Shown here one piece after another: positions 1 through 10,278 of a stretch of 64,000 nt of DNA. The stretch is from Neiella marina (GTDB lineage: Bacteria > Pseudomonadota > Gammaproteobacteria > Enterobacterales > Neiellaceae): positions 93,538 to 157,537 of the forward strand of contig NZ_NGNS01000009.1 in the NCBI RefSeq assembly GCF_002165625.1. Direction: 5' to 3'. The position numbers and the translations under genes are program-made. Position 1 is the stretch's first letter. Each line of letters opens with the position of its first letter. The notes below the pieces were generated by a model that was not told where the DNA came from, ran no database searches, and saw only the letters and a list, made by a program, of their open reading frames with translations.

Positions 1-5
1 TGCAA
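1..5 (-). CDS. rsfS: Possible first codons of rsfS (ribosome silencing factor), truncated by the window edge
   Basis: Reading leftward after nadD, a Shine-Dalgarno-like AGGAG is followed seven bases later by TTG-CA at the window edge. RsfS (YbeB) normally follows nadD, and E. coli rsfS is also thought to begin with TTG and Met-Gln. Only the start codon and two bases are inside the window, so this rests on gene order and a plausible start site. Confidence 0.35.
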
Positions 6-80
6 CTTGTTCTCCTGCTCTCGGATAGGTTCAAAATACAACCGGGTAAGGTTATCAAATTTAGCTGGCTTGCGTCAGCG

Positions 81-719
81 CTATTGCTGATAAAGTTGAT
101 GGTCGGCGACATATTGCGCAACCGTTGGCGGCAATAGTTGGCTCGCGCAAGCGCCGTGAAGCAATTGCTGGCGGATTTCAGTCGATGAGATTGGCCACAA
201 TGGATTGTCTAAGCAAACAATGTGGCCTGCGATTGGTAAGTTAGACAACTCGCTGATACTCAGACCAAACTGTTGCCAAAGCAGTGCTTCCGGGCCCTGT
301 TCGGGGATTTGATCGCCGGGGCGTTGGCAAACCACTAGATGGCAATAGTTCAGCAAATCCTGCCATTGATACCAGCTACTGAGTTTGACGAAGGAGTCCA
401 TGCCCATGGTAAAGAATAAGCGGTCCTCTGGATGCTGCTGGCGCAATTGGCGCAAGGTATCAACAGAATAAGATGGTTGTTGTCGACCCAATTCGATGGC
501 GTTAACTTCAAGTCTTGGCTGGTCATTGACTGCCGCTTCGGTCATCGCCAAACGGTGTTTGGCGGTCACCAGAGGTTGCTCTTTGTGCGGTGGTAAATGG
601 TTGGGCAAAAGCTGCATGACATCGAGCTGCAGTTGCTGGCGCACAAAGTTAGCCAGTTGCAGATGACCATTATGAATTGGGTTAAATGTGCCGCCTAGTA
701 AGCCGATGCGTTTAGTCAT
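81..719 (-). CDS. nadD: Nicotinate-nucleotide adenylyltransferase NadD
   Basis: NadD transfers AMP from ATP to nicotinate mononucleotide, making deamido-NAD in the cytosolic NAD pathway. The 212-residue protein has the usual family length. It opens with the nucleotidyltransferase motif GGTFNPIHNGH (residues 9-19, with the HxxH-type H16 and H19), and near residues 176-182 it has the ISSTEIR motif that closes the nucleotide site. It lies 22 bases downstream of holA on the same strand, and the order leuS-lptE-holA-nadD is conserved in gammaproteobacteria, so it is probably the distal part of one operon. Nothing looks truncated. Confidence 0.96.
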   Translation of the reverse strand: MTKRIGLLGGTFNPIHNGHLQLANFVRQQLQLDVMQLLPNHLPPHKEQPLVTAKHRLAMTEAAVNDQPRLEVNAIELGRQQPSYSVDTLRQLRQQHPEDRLFFTMGMDSFVKLSSWYQWQDLLNYCHLVVCQRPGDQIPEQGPEALLWQQFGLSISELSNLPIAGHIVCLDNPLWPISSTEIRQQLLHGACASQLLPPTVAQYVADHQLYQQ

Positions 720-741
720 GGGGTTGTTTCGCTCTGACTCG

Positions 742-1791
742 CTAAACTTGTTCTGCGGCTAGCAACCAGTCAGCAGAAGCATTGGTATTCATCAGTAACT
801 GACAGCATTGACTGATTAACGGCCAACTGGCTTGGGGATCGGCTTCGGCCCCTTTGACGTTGCGTTCTAATTTTGCCACCACCAGTAGTGCCTGCTGTAG
901 TTGCTCGGCTGATAGTTGGTTGAGGGCTTGTTTCAGCACTGGCTGGCGCGATGGCCAGATGCGAAACTGCTTGAATAGCTGTGCTTGATTCGACGGGTGC
1001 TGCTTGAGTTGCAGCAGCTGACTGATTTCTCTGCTCAGCGCCCAACAAACCACCACGGGTTCCGCGCCCTCATCACGGAGTTGACTGAGCATGTGACTGA
1101 GCGCTTGCTGATTGCCAGCAAGCAAGGTGTCGGTCAGTTGAAAGACATCGAATCTCGATTGATCGATTAATGACTGATGCAATTGTTGGACTGATATCGG
1201 TTGGTTGGGATAAAGCAGAGCTAACTTTTCCAACTCCTGGCTCAGCGCCATTAAATTGCCTTCATGATGATCTTGCAGGTACTGCAATGCATCGAGCGGT
1301 AATTGGACGCCGTGTGTGCGGGCTCGTTGCTGTAGCCAGCGAGTCAAGCGGTCGCCGCTTGGTACATTGATAGCCACGGTTACTGCCAACTTACCCAAGG
1401 CTTTAAACCATTTGGCGTTTTGCTGTGCCTTTTCCAACTTAGTACCGTGGCAAATCAGCAATAAATCTGGGCTTGGTTGCTCGGCGTAGTGCTCGAAAAT
1501 TTGCCCCGCATCTTTGCCTATCTTGCCATTGCCAACATCCACCACGATAATTCGCCGACTGGCAAACAAACTCATACCTTGCAGTGCTTCGGCCAATTGC
1601 ATAGCGTCATCTGTGGTGTCGAGATAGAGTCGTTCGGTCTCGTCAAAGCCCTGTGCTTTGCCAGCATCAACGATGGCACTGACTGACTCAAAGCGTTGCA
1701 GTGGTTCGTCGCCAAATACTAGATAAGCGGGTTGAACAGATTGCTGCAATGCCTGTGGCAGTTGGTTGGGATAAAGTCTGGCAGTGGCCAT
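742..1791 (-). CDS. holA: DNA polymerase III subunit delta HolA
   Basis: Delta is the clamp-loader subunit that opens the beta sliding clamp. The 349-residue protein is close to the E. coli length (343). Its N-terminus (MATARLYPNQLPQALQQ, then YLVFGDEPL) matches the family start, with the degenerate P-loop region of the AAA+ fold followed by the helical lid and collar domains. It sits between lptE (29 bases upstream) and nadD, the normal order, and is probably co-transcribed with leuS and lptE. Assignment rests on both sequence pattern and context. Confidence 0.95.
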   Translation of the reverse strand: MATARLYPNQLPQALQQSVQPAYLVFGDEPLQRFESVSAIVDAGKAQGFDETERLYLDTTDDAMQLAEALQGMSLFASRRIIVVDVGNGKIGKDAGQIFEHYAEQPSPDLLLICHGTKLEKAQQNAKWFKALGKLAVTVAINVPSGDRLTRWLQQRARTHGVQLPLDALQYLQDHHEGNLMALSQELEKLALLYPNQPISVQQLHQSLIDQSRFDVFQLTDTLLAGNQQALSHMLSQLRDEGAEPVVVCWALSREISQLLQLKQHPSNQAQLFKQFRIWPSRQPVLKQALNQLSAEQLQQALLVVAKLERNVKGAEADPQASWPLISQCCQLLMNTNASADWLLAAEQV

Positions 1792-1819
1792 GGCTGGTGC
1801 TCAATAATGCCTGAGTGGT

Positions 1820-2299
1820 CTACAGCGATGACAGCTGAGCAAGCAGTTGAAACGAGATCTGCTCTCGCATTTCTTGCAGTAAGATTTCTCGCTCGCGGCG
1901 CTTAGCTAACGCTTGGCGAGGGTCATCGAGGTAATCGCGCTGCACTTGAAGGTCTAACTTCTTGGGCTTTTGGCCCGGTTGTATGACGTTAACATTGAGC
2001 CGATAGACCAAGCGGTATTCCGCTACCTGACCATCAGGGTAAACCGATAGATTAGTGCGCTCTAATCGGTCTTTGCCGAGAATCACTCGAGGTGCTTCGT
2101 CCGTTGCAACATCCAGCAATACGATGCCGCTGTCTTTAAAGCGTTTGCTCACCTCGCGGGAAATCGCCGCGTATGGGTCTTGTACCTGCAAATGCAATTG
2201 TTGGAATTGGTCGGGAAGGGTGTAGCTACCACGAAGCTGGAAACCGCAAGCACTCAACAAGGTGCATAGCACGAGAGGGAAAAGCCAGCGTTTTAACAT
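1820..2299 (-). CDS. lptE: LPS-assembly lipoprotein LptE
   Basis: LptE is the outer-membrane lipoprotein that plugs the LptD barrel and helps insert lipopolysaccharide into the outer leaflet. The 159-residue protein starts with a lipoprotein signal peptide ending in the lipobox LSAC (cysteine 18), followed by the typical GFQLRGSYTLP. It lies 77 bases after leuS and before holA, as in E. coli (formerly rlpB). Size and domain layout are normal. Confidence 0.95.
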   Translation of the reverse strand: MLKRWLFPLVLCTLLSACGFQLRGSYTLPDQFQQLHLQVQDPYAAISREVSKRFKDSGIVLLDVATDEAPRVILGKDRLERTNLSVYPDGQVAEYRLVYRLNVNVIQPGQKPKKLDLQVQRDYLDDPRQALAKRREREILLQEMREQISFQLLAQLSSL

Positions 2300-2376
2300 T
2301 TATTGCTCCTGCAAATGCGGTCGCTACCAGTGTAATTGAAGCCGGCGGACAGCGCTATGACTGACCGCCGAATGCG

Positions 2377-4953
2377 TTAGTTTGCAACGATATTCAGAAG
2401 TTTACCCGGTACGTAAATTATTTTACGAACGGTTTTGCCTTCGGTGAACTTGCTCACATTGGCATCATTCAAACCAGCTTCTTCAACGACTTCTTTACTG
2501 GCATCGGCTGCAACGGTAATTTTGCCACGCACTTTGCCGTTCACTTGAACAACGATTAGCTTTTCGTCTTCTACCATGACGCTATCATCAGCTTGTGGCC
2601 AAGGGGCATCCTCGGCATTGCTGTTGCCAAGCGCGCGCCACAGTTCATCACAGACGTGAGGTGCAATTGGGTTGAGCATCAATACAATGGCTTCGGCCGC
2701 TTCGGCGAGAACGGCTTTGTCTTGGTCGCTTTCTGCCGATGCTTTGGTCAGGGTGTTCATCAATTCCATTACCGCGGCAATGGCGGTGTTGAAGGTTTGA
2801 CGACGGCCTAAATCATCAGACACTTTGGCGATGGTTTTGTGAACGGCACGACGTAAGTCTTTTTGGGCTTTGTTCAAGCTGGCCGCATCTAAAGCTGGTA
2901 CCGACTCGAAAGCGGCTACGTCTTGGACGAACTTCCAAACACGCTTAACAAAACGGTGTGAACCTTCAACGCCAGACTCTTGCCATTCCAGTGTTGCTTC
3001 TGGCGGTGCGGCAAACATCATGAACAAGCGCACGGTATCGGCACCGTACTTTTCAACCATGAGTTGTGGGTCGATGCCGTTATTTTTCGACTTCGACATC
3101 TTGCTCATACCGGCATAGTTCAATTCGGTGCCATCGGTGCTGGTGGCCTTGGTGATACGGCCTTTGTCATCTTTTTCCAGCTCGACGTCCGTTGGTGATA
3201 CCCACACTTGACCACCTTTCTCGTCGGTGTGGTAAAACGCATCTGCCAACACCATGCCTTGGCATAATAGCTTTTTGAATGGCTCGTCAGACTGAACTAG
3301 ACCTGTGTCACGCAATAACTTATGGAAGAAACGTGAGTACAACAGGTGCATCACCGCGTGCTCGATACCACCGACATATTGATCCACTGGCAACCAATAG
3401 TTAGCAGCGTCTGAATCCAACATGCCTTCATCAAAGTTTGAACAGCAATAACGGGCGTAGTACCAGCTTGATTCCATGAAGGTATCGAAGGTGTCCGTCT
3501 CGCGGGTCATAGGCTGACCATTGACTTCAACTTTGGCCCATTCGGGATCGGCTTTAATTGGGCTGGTGACGCCATCCATAACGACGTCTTCTGGCAGAAT
3601 CACCGGTAATTGGTCTTCTGGTGCCGGTACCGTGTTGCCGTCGGCATCGGTCAACATTGGGATTGGTGTACCCCAATAACGCTGGCGGCTAACGCCCCAA
3701 TCGCGGAGACGATAGTTAACCTTGCGCTCGCCTTTGTTGTCGGCTTCCAGTTTACTGGCAATGGCATCAAAAGCTGCCTGGAATTCCAAACCGTCAAATT
3801 CGCCAGAGTTAAACAAAACACCTTTGTCGGTGTATGCCGCTTCGGAAATATCAACTTCGCCATCGGCTGGTTTAATCACCGCCTCAATCGGTAAACCATA
3901 GGCTTGAGCAAACTCGTAGTCACGTTGGTCATGACCTGGCACTGACATTACTGCACCGGTGCCGTAATCCATCAGCACGAAGTTAGCGACCCAGATTGGT
4001 ACTTGCTTGCCGGTCAGCGGGTGAACCGCAAACAGGCCAGTGGCAATACCTTTTTTCTCCATGGTTGCCATGTCGGCTTCGGCGACCTTGTTGTTTTTGC
4101 ATTCGTCAACAAAGGCGGCTAGCTCGGCATTGCCTTCAGCGGCTTTGGCTGCCAATGGGTGACCCGCTGCGATCGCCACGTAAGTGACACCCATAACGGT
4201 GTCGGGGCGAGTGGTATAAATGTGTAGAGGCTCATCTTGGCCAGCGACATCAAAGGCCATTTCAATGCCTTCAGAACGACCAATCCAGTTACGCTGCATG
4301 GTTTTAACCGTGTCTGGCCAACCTTCTAACTGGTCGATGTCGTTCAACAGCTCTTCGGCGTAATCGGTGATCTTGATGAACCACTGGGGAATTTCTTTCT
4401 GCTCGACTAGAGCGCCTGAGCGCCAACCGCGGCCGTCCACTACTTGCTCGTTGGCCAGTACGGTTTGGTCCACTGGATCCCAGTTCACCGTGGCCATCTT
4501 CTTGTATACCAAGCCTTTGTCATAAAGCTTGGTGAAGAACCATTGCTCCCAGCGATAGTACTCTGGCGTACAAGTCGCCAGCTCGCGATCCCAATCGTAG
4601 CCAAAACCCAGCATTTTCAGCTGGTTCTTCATGTACTCAATATTTTCATAAGTCCAAGGCGCTGGCGCTGTTTTGTTTTTGATTGCGGCGTTTTCCGCAG
4701 GGAGGCCAAAGGCATCCCAACCAATTGGTTGCAATACGTTTTTGCCTTGCATTCGTTGGAAGCGAGCAATCACATCACCAAGCGTGTAATTCCGAACGTG
4801 ACCCATGTGCAAGCGGCCGCTAGGGTATGGGAACATCGACAGGCAGTAGTATTTTTCTTTGTCGTTGTCTTCTTGAACAGAGAAGGTTTTTGCTTGCTGC
4901 CAAGCAGACTGAACTTGCGATTCAATCTCGCGGTGGTTGTATGGCACGTCCAT
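2377..4953 (-). CDS. leuS: Leucyl-tRNA synthetase LeuS
   Basis: LeuRS charges tRNA-Leu and edits mischarged amino acids. The 858 residues compare with 860 in E. coli. The class I signatures are intact: HMGH at residues 49-52 and KMSKS near residue 617; the CP1 editing domain lies between them. In the region where E. coli LeuRS has a cysteine-rich zinc site (NWCPND...CCWRC), this protein has NWDPVDQ...GRGWRSG, so that zinc knuckle has lost its ligands, as in many other bacterial LeuRS. It is the first gene of the leftward leuS-lptE-holA-nadD group. Confidence 0.98.
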   Translation of the reverse strand: MDVPYNHREIESQVQSAWQQAKTFSVQEDNDKEKYYCLSMFPYPSGRLHMGHVRNYTLGDVIARFQRMQGKNVLQPIGWDAFGLPAENAAIKNKTAPAPWTYENIEYMKNQLKMLGFGYDWDRELATCTPEYYRWEQWFFTKLYDKGLVYKKMATVNWDPVDQTVLANEQVVDGRGWRSGALVEQKEIPQWFIKITDYAEELLNDIDQLEGWPDTVKTMQRNWIGRSEGIEMAFDVAGQDEPLHIYTTRPDTVMGVTYVAIAAGHPLAAKAAEGNAELAAFVDECKNNKVAEADMATMEKKGIATGLFAVHPLTGKQVPIWVANFVLMDYGTGAVMSVPGHDQRDYEFAQAYGLPIEAVIKPADGEVDISEAAYTDKGVLFNSGEFDGLEFQAAFDAIASKLEADNKGERKVNYRLRDWGVSRQRYWGTPIPMLTDADGNTVPAPEDQLPVILPEDVVMDGVTSPIKADPEWAKVEVNGQPMTRETDTFDTFMESSWYYARYCCSNFDEGMLDSDAANYWLPVDQYVGGIEHAVMHLLYSRFFHKLLRDTGLVQSDEPFKKLLCQGMVLADAFYHTDEKGGQVWVSPTDVELEKDDKGRITKATSTDGTELNYAGMSKMSKSKNNGIDPQLMVEKYGADTVRLFMMFAAPPEATLEWQESGVEGSHRFVKRVWKFVQDVAAFESVPALDAASLNKAQKDLRRAVHKTIAKVSDDLGRRQTFNTAIAAVMELMNTLTKASAESDQDKAVLAEAAEAIVLMLNPIAPHVCDELWRALGNSNAEDAPWPQADDSVMVEDEKLIVVQVNGKVRGKITVAADASKEVVEEAGLNDANVSKFTEGKTVRKIIYVPGKLLNIVAN

Positions 4954-5145
4954 TGATGGTTCCGTTAATTACACTGTGAGCGCCGAGCCGAAATGTCTGG
5001 TGCAACCAGAGTCCGACTGACTTTGAAAATTTAAGGCCGCATAGGATACCGCATCCGTGATCCAGCCAACAAGACTAAACCGCCGGTTTATCTAAACTGA
5101 TTGTATGGAATGCCGAAGTTCGACGTCGATCCAAAGGTGGACACC

Positions 5146-5643
5146 ATGAGTAATGAAAACAACAAAGACTATGAAACGCTCATCGATAAAGTGTTGGAGC
5201 GACTAAAACACGAGCAACACTTAACCGCTGATGCCCTAGATCATTGGCTCGAGCGTGCTGCTGAGTATGTCGGGGCGGCAAGCGATTTAACCAAGGATGA
5301 GCTGACCTTGATGCGCGATTATCTGAAGCGTGACTTTCAGGCTTTTGCCGATTCGATGGATCCGGACTCTAAGACCCATCCACCATCCGTTTGGCTAACA
5401 GGGATCAGTCAAGGTATTTGGCATAACCTAATGGAAATTACCGATAAAACCCAATGTGAGTGGCGTGAATTGTCGGATGATTTGAAGCATGACGGGGTGT
5501 ATCGCCGAGGGGAGTATGTTGGTTTTGGCGTACTCCGTTGTTGCAACTGTGATCATGTCTTAGAAGTTTATCACCCGACCCAATTGAGTAGCTGCGCCAA
5601 TTGCGGCCACGATGAATTTGCCAGAGAGCCGTTTGAGCCTTGA
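5146..5643 (+). CDS. ybeL: Zinc-ribbon protein of the YbeL (DUF1451) type
   Basis: A 165-residue acidic, mostly helical protein with a C-terminal zinc ribbon: a CxxC pair in RCCNCDH and a second in SSCANCGH, about 20 residues apart. This layout, and the place divergent from leuS, match E. coli ybeL. I chose ATG 5146 because AAAGGTGG lies at the right distance upstream and the next residues (MSNENNKDYETLIDKVLERL) look like the family start; an upstream TTG at 5101 would add 15 residues. The biochemical function is unknown. The gene ends directly before a repeat-rich intergenic region. Confidence 0.85.
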   Translation: MSNENNKDYETLIDKVLERLKHEQHLTADALDHWLERAAEYVGAASDLTKDELTLMRDYLKRDFQAFADSMDPDSKTHPPSVWLTGISQGIWHNLMEITDKTQCEWRELSDDLKHDGVYRRGEYVGFGVLRCCNCDHVLEVYHPTQLSSCANCGHDEFAREPFEP

Positions 5644-5697
5644 TTAATGGTTAAGCACTGCAGTTTCCGAAGAGCGGACCAAATGTTTCATCAACAA

Positions 5698-5750
5698 GCT
5701 TCTGCTGCAGGACGCAGCAGTAGAGCCATCAGGGAAGATTTTACGGCATC
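5698..5750 (+). repeat. GGA-hairpin repeat, copy 1
   Basis: The unit runs from GCTTC to a decayed GCATC end. Hairpin 1 is CTGCTGC-AGGAC-GCAGCAG (5702-5720). GTAGAG follows, then hairpin 2, ATC-AGGGAA-GAT. The two loop GGA motifs are 23 bases apart (5710 and 5733). Confidence 0.85.
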
Positions 5751-5872
5751 TTGTTGAGGGAACCTTTGGTTCGGTCTTTTCCTCATACAAGCTTTCTTGA
5801 AGTAGTTGTTGTTCGGTGCTTACCAAGAATGCCTTCGGAGCATCACGGAGGCAGGCAACAACACGAACCGGT

Positions 5873-5928
5873 GACGCTCAAGTCCATCCATGGAACGCTC
5901 TGCACCCGGCATCCATGCCGGCTGAAGC
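5873..5928 (-). repeat. GGA-hairpin repeat, copy 2
   Basis: Read on the minus strand: GCTTC, then hairpin CCGGC-ATGGAT-GCCGG (5906-5921), a CAGAG variant of the central TAGAG box, hairpin TCC-ATGGAT-GGA, and a GCGTC end. It is in opposite orientation to copies 1 and 3, which flank it. Confidence 0.85.
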
Positions 5929-6055
5929 ACCTCTCGCGTTGCTTCCTACCTCCTTGGGAACCTCTGGTTGGCTGCTATCTGCTTAGGTGGAGATTTCGGG
6001 TCAAAAGGGAAATCGCTGGAGCTTCTGAAGAGCGGACCAAGTGTTTCATCAACAA

Positions 6056-6108
6056 GCTTCTGCTGCAGGACGCAGCAGTAGAGCCATCAGGGAAGATTTT
6101 ACGGCGTC
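6056..6108 (+). repeat. GGA-hairpin repeat, copy 3
   Basis: Same stem and loop sequences as copy 1 (hairpin 1 at 6060-6078; second loop AGGGAA), but with the intact GGCGTC end. The loop GGA motifs are again 23 bases apart (6068 and 6091). Confidence 0.85.
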
Positions 6109-6199
6109 TTGTTGAGGGAATCTTTGGTTCGGTCTTTCCTCGCATCAGCTTTGGGCTCTGGCAAATCGCAGCCTGCCGATGGAACTTGCAGGGAAGTGA

Positions 6200-7744
6200 T
6201 TACTTGTACCGCCAGCGGCGCCAAGCCGCAATCAGAATAATCAAACCTGACAGCGCCAAAACTGGCCCGTGACCGGTGCGGGCGAACAGCGTTTGGCCGC
6301 GATATTGGGCTACTTCGGCAGTTAACACAGCTTCGGTGAACTGCGGCGCCTTGGCCATAATCGAACCATCGGCATCGATCACTGCGGTCACGCCATTATT
6401 GGTGGCGCGCAGTACCGGGCGAGCGAGCTCTTTGGCGCGCATTTGAGCGATTTGCAAATGCTGGTGTGGGCCAATAGAGTCGCCAAACCACGCATCATTA
6501 CTCACAGTTAGAATAAAATCGGTATCTTGTTGAATGTTCTGGCGAACCTGCTCTGCAAACAGGATTTCGTAGCAAATCGCCGAGGCCAGCTTCCAGCCAT
6601 TGGCTTCCAAATTGTGCTGTACGTAACCGCCCCGACTAAACGAACTCATGGGTAAATTAAACAGTGGCGCTAATGGTCTAAGAATATCGCCAAACGGCAC
6701 GAATTCGCCGATTGGTAACAGGTGGTGTTTGCTGTACCGGTTGTTGTGACCGTAGATATAACTGCTTTTATCAAGCTCCGGCGCTCGGCGCCCCAACACA
6801 ATCAAGTTGTTGAAGAACACTTGGCTGTAGGGTTGATAATCGATGATACCGGTGATTAGAGCACTACCTTTCCAGGCCAATGTTGCATCGATGTTTTGTA
6901 AGTAGCTTTGGGCTTGGATTTCGATCGCTGGAATTGCTGCTTCAGGCCAAATTAACAAGTCATGGTCGTAGTATGGCCGGCTCATGTCCTGATATTTGCT
7001 CATGGTTGGCCATTGTTGGTCTGGCTCCCACTTTAGGCTTTGCTTAATATTACCCTGCACCAAAGCGACTTGAGCTGACTTGTCGGTCGGTTGGGTAATC
7101 TCTTGCTGGTTGAGCCAATAGGTTGTAGCAGCAATGACAGCAAAAGCAGGTACCAGCCAGTACAAATTTTGCTTGTTAGTCAGGTAACTCACCATTACCG
7201 CCAAGCAAGCGACTAACCAGCCAATGCCCATGACCCCGATAAACGGAGCCCAGGCGAACAGCCAACTACTGGTCTGACTGTAGCCTAACGCCAACCAAGG
7301 AAAGCCCGTAAGTAGTTCGCCGCGAAGCACTTCACCGAGTAGCCACAATGACGGGAATAATAATAAATTAAATGCTGGCGGAACTGTGTCTCGCAGACGG
7401 TACCAAAGCCAACCTGAAAAAGCGGGGAACAATGCCAGATAGCCACACAGCAAACACATCAACAGTAGTGACACTGCGAGTGGTAGGCCGCCAAATGAAT
7501 CAATAGAAACGTGAACCCAACTGATACCAACGGTAAATTGACCAAAACCAAAGGCAAACCCAATTGCAGCGGACTGGCGCCATGACGCAGCCATTTTCAA
7601 TAGATTGAATAGCCCGGCCATTGCCAAAATGGCAACGATGGCCTGCTCAAATGGCGCGTAGGCCAATGGATACGTGGTACCAAATAGGAACGCCGCCAGC
7701 ATCAGTAGCCAACGGCGGTAGTTAGTTGCAGTTGCTTTGTTCAT
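6200..7744 (-). CDS. lnt: Apolipoprotein N-acyltransferase Lnt
   Basis: Lnt adds the third acyl chain to the N-terminal cysteine of lipoproteins in the inner membrane. The 514 residues are the normal length: about seven hydrophobic segments in the first 210 residues, then the nitrilase-like periplasmic domain. The expected Glu-Lys-Cys triad is visible in IWPEAAIPA, SKHHLLPIGEFVPFG and ASAICYEILF. It follows corC by 42 bases, the usual ybeZ-ybeY-ybeX-lnt order. Its product is needed for LolB and LptE, both encoded in this window. Confidence 0.96.
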   Translation of the reverse strand: MNKATATNYRRWLLMLAAFLFGTTYPLAYAPFEQAIVAILAMAGLFNLLKMAASWRQSAAIGFAFGFGQFTVGISWVHVSIDSFGGLPLAVSLLLMCLLCGYLALFPAFSGWLWYRLRDTVPPAFNLLLFPSLWLLGEVLRGELLTGFPWLALGYSQTSSWLFAWAPFIGVMGIGWLVACLAVMVSYLTNKQNLYWLVPAFAVIAATTYWLNQQEITQPTDKSAQVALVQGNIKQSLKWEPDQQWPTMSKYQDMSRPYYDHDLLIWPEAAIPAIEIQAQSYLQNIDATLAWKGSALITGIIDYQPYSQVFFNNLIVLGRRAPELDKSSYIYGHNNRYSKHHLLPIGEFVPFGDILRPLAPLFNLPMSSFSRGGYVQHNLEANGWKLASAICYEILFAEQVRQNIQQDTDFILTVSNDAWFGDSIGPHQHLQIAQMRAKELARPVLRATNNGVTAVIDADGSIMAKAPQFTEAVLTAEVAQYRGQTLFARTGHGPVLALSGLIILIAAWRRWRYK

Positions 7745-7786
7745 TGGTTAGTGGCAAACATCAATGTTATGGCGCTTCGGGGCAGG

Positions 7787-8668
7787 CTATTCAGCAACAG
7801 TCTCTTCGGCCTGTTGTTTGAGCACCTTAACCTGCAATTGTGACACCCTGCGTTTGTCGGTCGCCATCACTTTAAATTGGAAACCACTCAACTTAATTGA
7901 TTCGCCTCGTTCTGGCATATGACCAAATGCGTGGACCACCATGCCACCGACCGTATCAAACTCTTCGTCGCTAAAATCAGTGTCAAAATAATGATTAAAC
8001 TGATCGATAGCGGTTAGTGCTTGAACCGAATAGAGGCGTTTGCTGACCTGACGAATTGGGTCGCCATCACTTTCGACATCATCAGTTTCGTCTTCAATCT
8101 CACCGACGATGACTTCCAAAATGTCTTCAATAGTGACCAGACCTGATACCCCGCCGTACTCGTCGATGACGATGGCCATGTGATAGCGATTGGCGCGGAA
8201 TTCTCTGAGCATGACGTCTACTCGTTTGCTCTCAGGTACCACAACCGCTGGTCGTAGGACGTCTTCGAGGCTAAACGGGTTATCATTGCGGCCAAAGGCA
8301 TACGGCAGTAGATCCTTCGCCAATAGCATGCCTTCGATATGGTCTTTGTCTTCTGAGATCACCGGGAAGCGAGAGTGAGCTGAATCCAGCACTGTCGGCA
8401 TGAACTCATCAACGGTTTGAGTGAGCTCAACGGTGACCATTTGCGAACGCGGGATCATGATGTCCCGAACTCTCAGATCATCAACTTCCAACACGCCCTC
8501 AATCATTTGAGCAATGTCGGTATCAAATAGACCGTTGGATTGGGCGTCTTTGATAATTTCGATAAGTTCTTGCTGATTTTTCGGCTCTGCATGGAATAAT
8601 TGGCCCAGTTTTTCTAGCCAGCCTTTCGGCGCAGAGCCGCTGCTAGAGTGGGGGTTATCGTCGCTCAT
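7787..8668 (-). CDS. corC: CBS-domain transporter-associated protein CorC/YbeX
   Basis: A 293-residue protein with two CBS domains (roughly residues 60-180; motifs DIMIPRSQM and AIVIDEYGGVSGLVTIEDILEVIVGEI) and a C-terminal CorC_HlyC domain (residues 200-285). It is linked to magnesium/cobalt efflux and ribosome maturation. I chose the ATG at 8668 (MSDDNPHSS) because AGGAC lies just upstream; the longer frame runs into ybeY. It lies 22 bases after ybeY and 42 before lnt. Confidence 0.93.
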   Translation of the reverse strand: MSDDNPHSSSGSAPKGWLEKLGQLFHAEPKNQQELIEIIKDAQSNGLFDTDIAQMIEGVLEVDDLRVRDIMIPRSQMVTVELTQTVDEFMPTVLDSAHSRFPVISEDKDHIEGMLLAKDLLPYAFGRNDNPFSLEDVLRPAVVVPESKRVDVMLREFRANRYHMAIVIDEYGGVSGLVTIEDILEVIVGEIEDETDDVESDGDPIRQVSKRLYSVQALTAIDQFNHYFDTDFSDEEFDTVGGMVVHAFGHMPERGESIKLSGFQFKVMATDKRRVSQLQVKVLKQQAEETVAE

Positions 8669-8690
8669 GATGTCCTGTTTCGTTGTACTA

Positions 8691-9161
8691 TCAACGTTCG
8701 ATGTAAGGATCTGGAATTGCAAGCTGCGCTAAAATCTCGCGCTCTTTTTGCTCCATTACCTCAGCCTCATCATCTTGTATATGATCATAGCCGAGTAAAT
8801 GCAAGAGGCCATGGATGACCATGTGGGCCCAATGATGTTCTAGTGGCTTTTGCTGCTGTTGTGCCTCAATCGCGACAACTTCGGCGCAAATCACTAAATC
8901 ACCGAGCAATGGCAAGACAATTCCTGGCGGTGCTTCAAACGGAAACGACAGCACATTGGTTGGTTTTTCTTTGCCGCGATAAGTGCTATTGAGTTCCTGA
9001 CTTTCGTCGCTATCAACCACACGAATCGTGATTTCCTGCAGAGCAGCAGGCGCATGTGGTTGCACCGCAACGAATGCAGTATCAAGCCATGTTTCAAACA
9101 TGGCTTCGCTAGGAATAGCAGAGCACTCTGTTGCTCGCTGTAAATCAAGCTCAATGGCCAT
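8691..9161 (-). CDS. ybeY: Endoribonuclease YbeY (16S rRNA maturation)
   Basis: YbeY is a zinc-dependent RNase needed for 16S rRNA 3' end maturation and ribosome quality control. The 156-residue protein carries the metal motif [11 protein letters not shown] (H-x3-H-x5-H) near residues 118-128. Its start codon overlaps the ybeZ stop by one base (TAATG), suggesting translational coupling. Length and context are typical. Confidence 0.96.
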   Translation of the reverse strand: MAIELDLQRATECSAIPSEAMFETWLDTAFVAVQPHAPAALQEITIRVVDSDESQELNSTYRGKEKPTNVLSFPFEAPPGIVLPLLGDLVICAEVVAIEAQQQQKPLEHHWAHMVIHGLLHLLGYDHIQDDEAEVMEQKEREILAQLAIPDPYIER

Positions 9162-10237
9162 TAAGCATTTGAATCCGTGGTTTTGGCAGCGGCTGCTTTT
9201 TCAGCATCGGCTGCACGTTTAGCCTCAGCCTTAATTTTAGCCTGCTTTTGGTCGTGGGCATCGTATGCCTGGACAATTCGCTGAACTACCGGGTGACGGA
9301 CGACGTCTTCAGCCATAAACATATTGAAGCTAATACCATCCACTCCTTCGAGAACTTCAATGGCATGGCGCAAGCCAGATTTCTGGTTTTTCGGTAAGTC
9401 GATTTGGGTGATGTCACCGGTGATCACCGCTCTGGAATTAAAGCCAATTCGAGTCAAGAACATCTTCATTTGCTCGACTGTGGTGTTCTGACTTTCGTCA
9501 AGAATGATAAAGGCGTCATTCAGAGTACGGCCGCGCATGTAGGCCAATGGTGCGACTTCAATGACATTGCGTTCGATCAATCGCTCAACCTTCTCAAAGC
9601 CCATCATTTCAAATAGCGCATCGTAGAGCGGACGCAGATAAGGGTCGACCTTTTGACTCAAGTCGCCGGGCAAAAAGCCGAGCTTTTCGCCTGCTTCCAC
9701 GGCTGGGCGAGTGAGCAGGATGCGACGGATTTCTTGCCGCTCCAACGCATCGACAGCCGCCGCTACCGCCAGATAGGTCTTGCCGGTGCCTGCTGGACCA
9801 ATGCCATAGGCAATATCGTGGCTCAAAATGTTCGCTACATACTGAGCTTGATTTGGGCCACGAGGGCGGATCACGCCACGCTTGGTTTTGATGAAGGTTT
9901 CTTTGCCTTGCCACGCGTGCTCGGCGGCTTTGTCGCGCTGTTGCTCCAGCGCATTGCTCTCTTGTATTTCAAGATGAACTTGCTCAGGCTCGATATCGCT
10001 GTAGATGCCTTTTACCGGCGCCGTTTCTAAGTAAAGACGACGCAATACGTCAGCAGCGGCTTGGGCCGGAATGTCAGAGCCGATGGCTTTGAAGTTGTTG
10101 CCATTGTAGGCAATCTCAACGCCGAGGCGACGCTCGATTTGTTTGATGTTGTCATCAAACGGGCCACAGAGGGCAGAAAGCCGGCGACTTTCGGCCGGCT
10201 CGAGGGAAAACTCAACAGTAGTTAGTGTTTGGCTCAA
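9161..10237 (-). CDS. ybeZ: PhoH-like ATPase YbeZ
   Basis: A 358-residue PhoH-family protein with a Walker A motif ([11 protein letters not shown], near residue 142) and a Walker B-like [10 protein letters not shown]. It is the usual partner of YbeY and is thought to be an RNA-linked NTPase or helicase. The C-terminus is alanine- and lysine-rich ([19 protein letters not shown]), an acceptable length variation for the family. It lies 41 bases after miaB. Confidence 0.94.
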   Translation of the reverse strand: MSQTLTTVEFSLEPAESRRLSALCGPFDDNIKQIERRLGVEIAYNGNNFKAIGSDIPAQAAADVLRRLYLETAPVKGIYSDIEPEQVHLEIQESNALEQQRDKAAEHAWQGKETFIKTKRGVIRPRGPNQAQYVANILSHDIAYGIGPAGTGKTYLAVAAAVDALERQEIRRILLTRPAVEAGEKLGFLPGDLSQKVDPYLRPLYDALFEMMGFEKVERLIERNVIEVAPLAYMRGRTLNDAFIILDESQNTTVEQMKMFLTRIGFNSRAVITGDITQIDLPKNQKSGLRHAIEVLEGVDGISFNMFMAEDVVRHPVVQRIVQAYDAHDQKQAKIKAEAKRAADAEKAAAAKTTDSNA

Positions 10238-10278
10238 TGTGTTTTGCCTTGTCTCTCTTAGAGTTATGTCAATCGTAA

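Larger units (their letters stand above)
5644..6199. repeat. Intergenic repeat locus A, with three copies of the GGA-hairpin repeat and a 130-base direct repeat
   Basis: This 556-base gap holds no convincing gene. It contains two near-identical direct repeats, 5665-5795 and 6024-6152, that differ at only a handful of bases. Each carries one plus-strand copy of the GGA-hairpin repeat, and a minus-strand copy (5873-5928) lies between them. The duplicated block ends close to the lnt stop codon. Frames that cross the region, including a long plus-strand one, look like chance reading through palindromes. Confidence 0.85.

Noticed and set aside
4444..4956. 170-residue plus-strand frame over the leuS 5' part
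   Set aside because: It is the antisense shadow of conserved leuS codons, including the HMGH region.
5751..6272. 173-residue plus-strand frame through repeat locus A
   Set aside because: It reads through the palindromes and direct repeats and into the end of lnt on the other strand; no ribosome site or protein-like composition.
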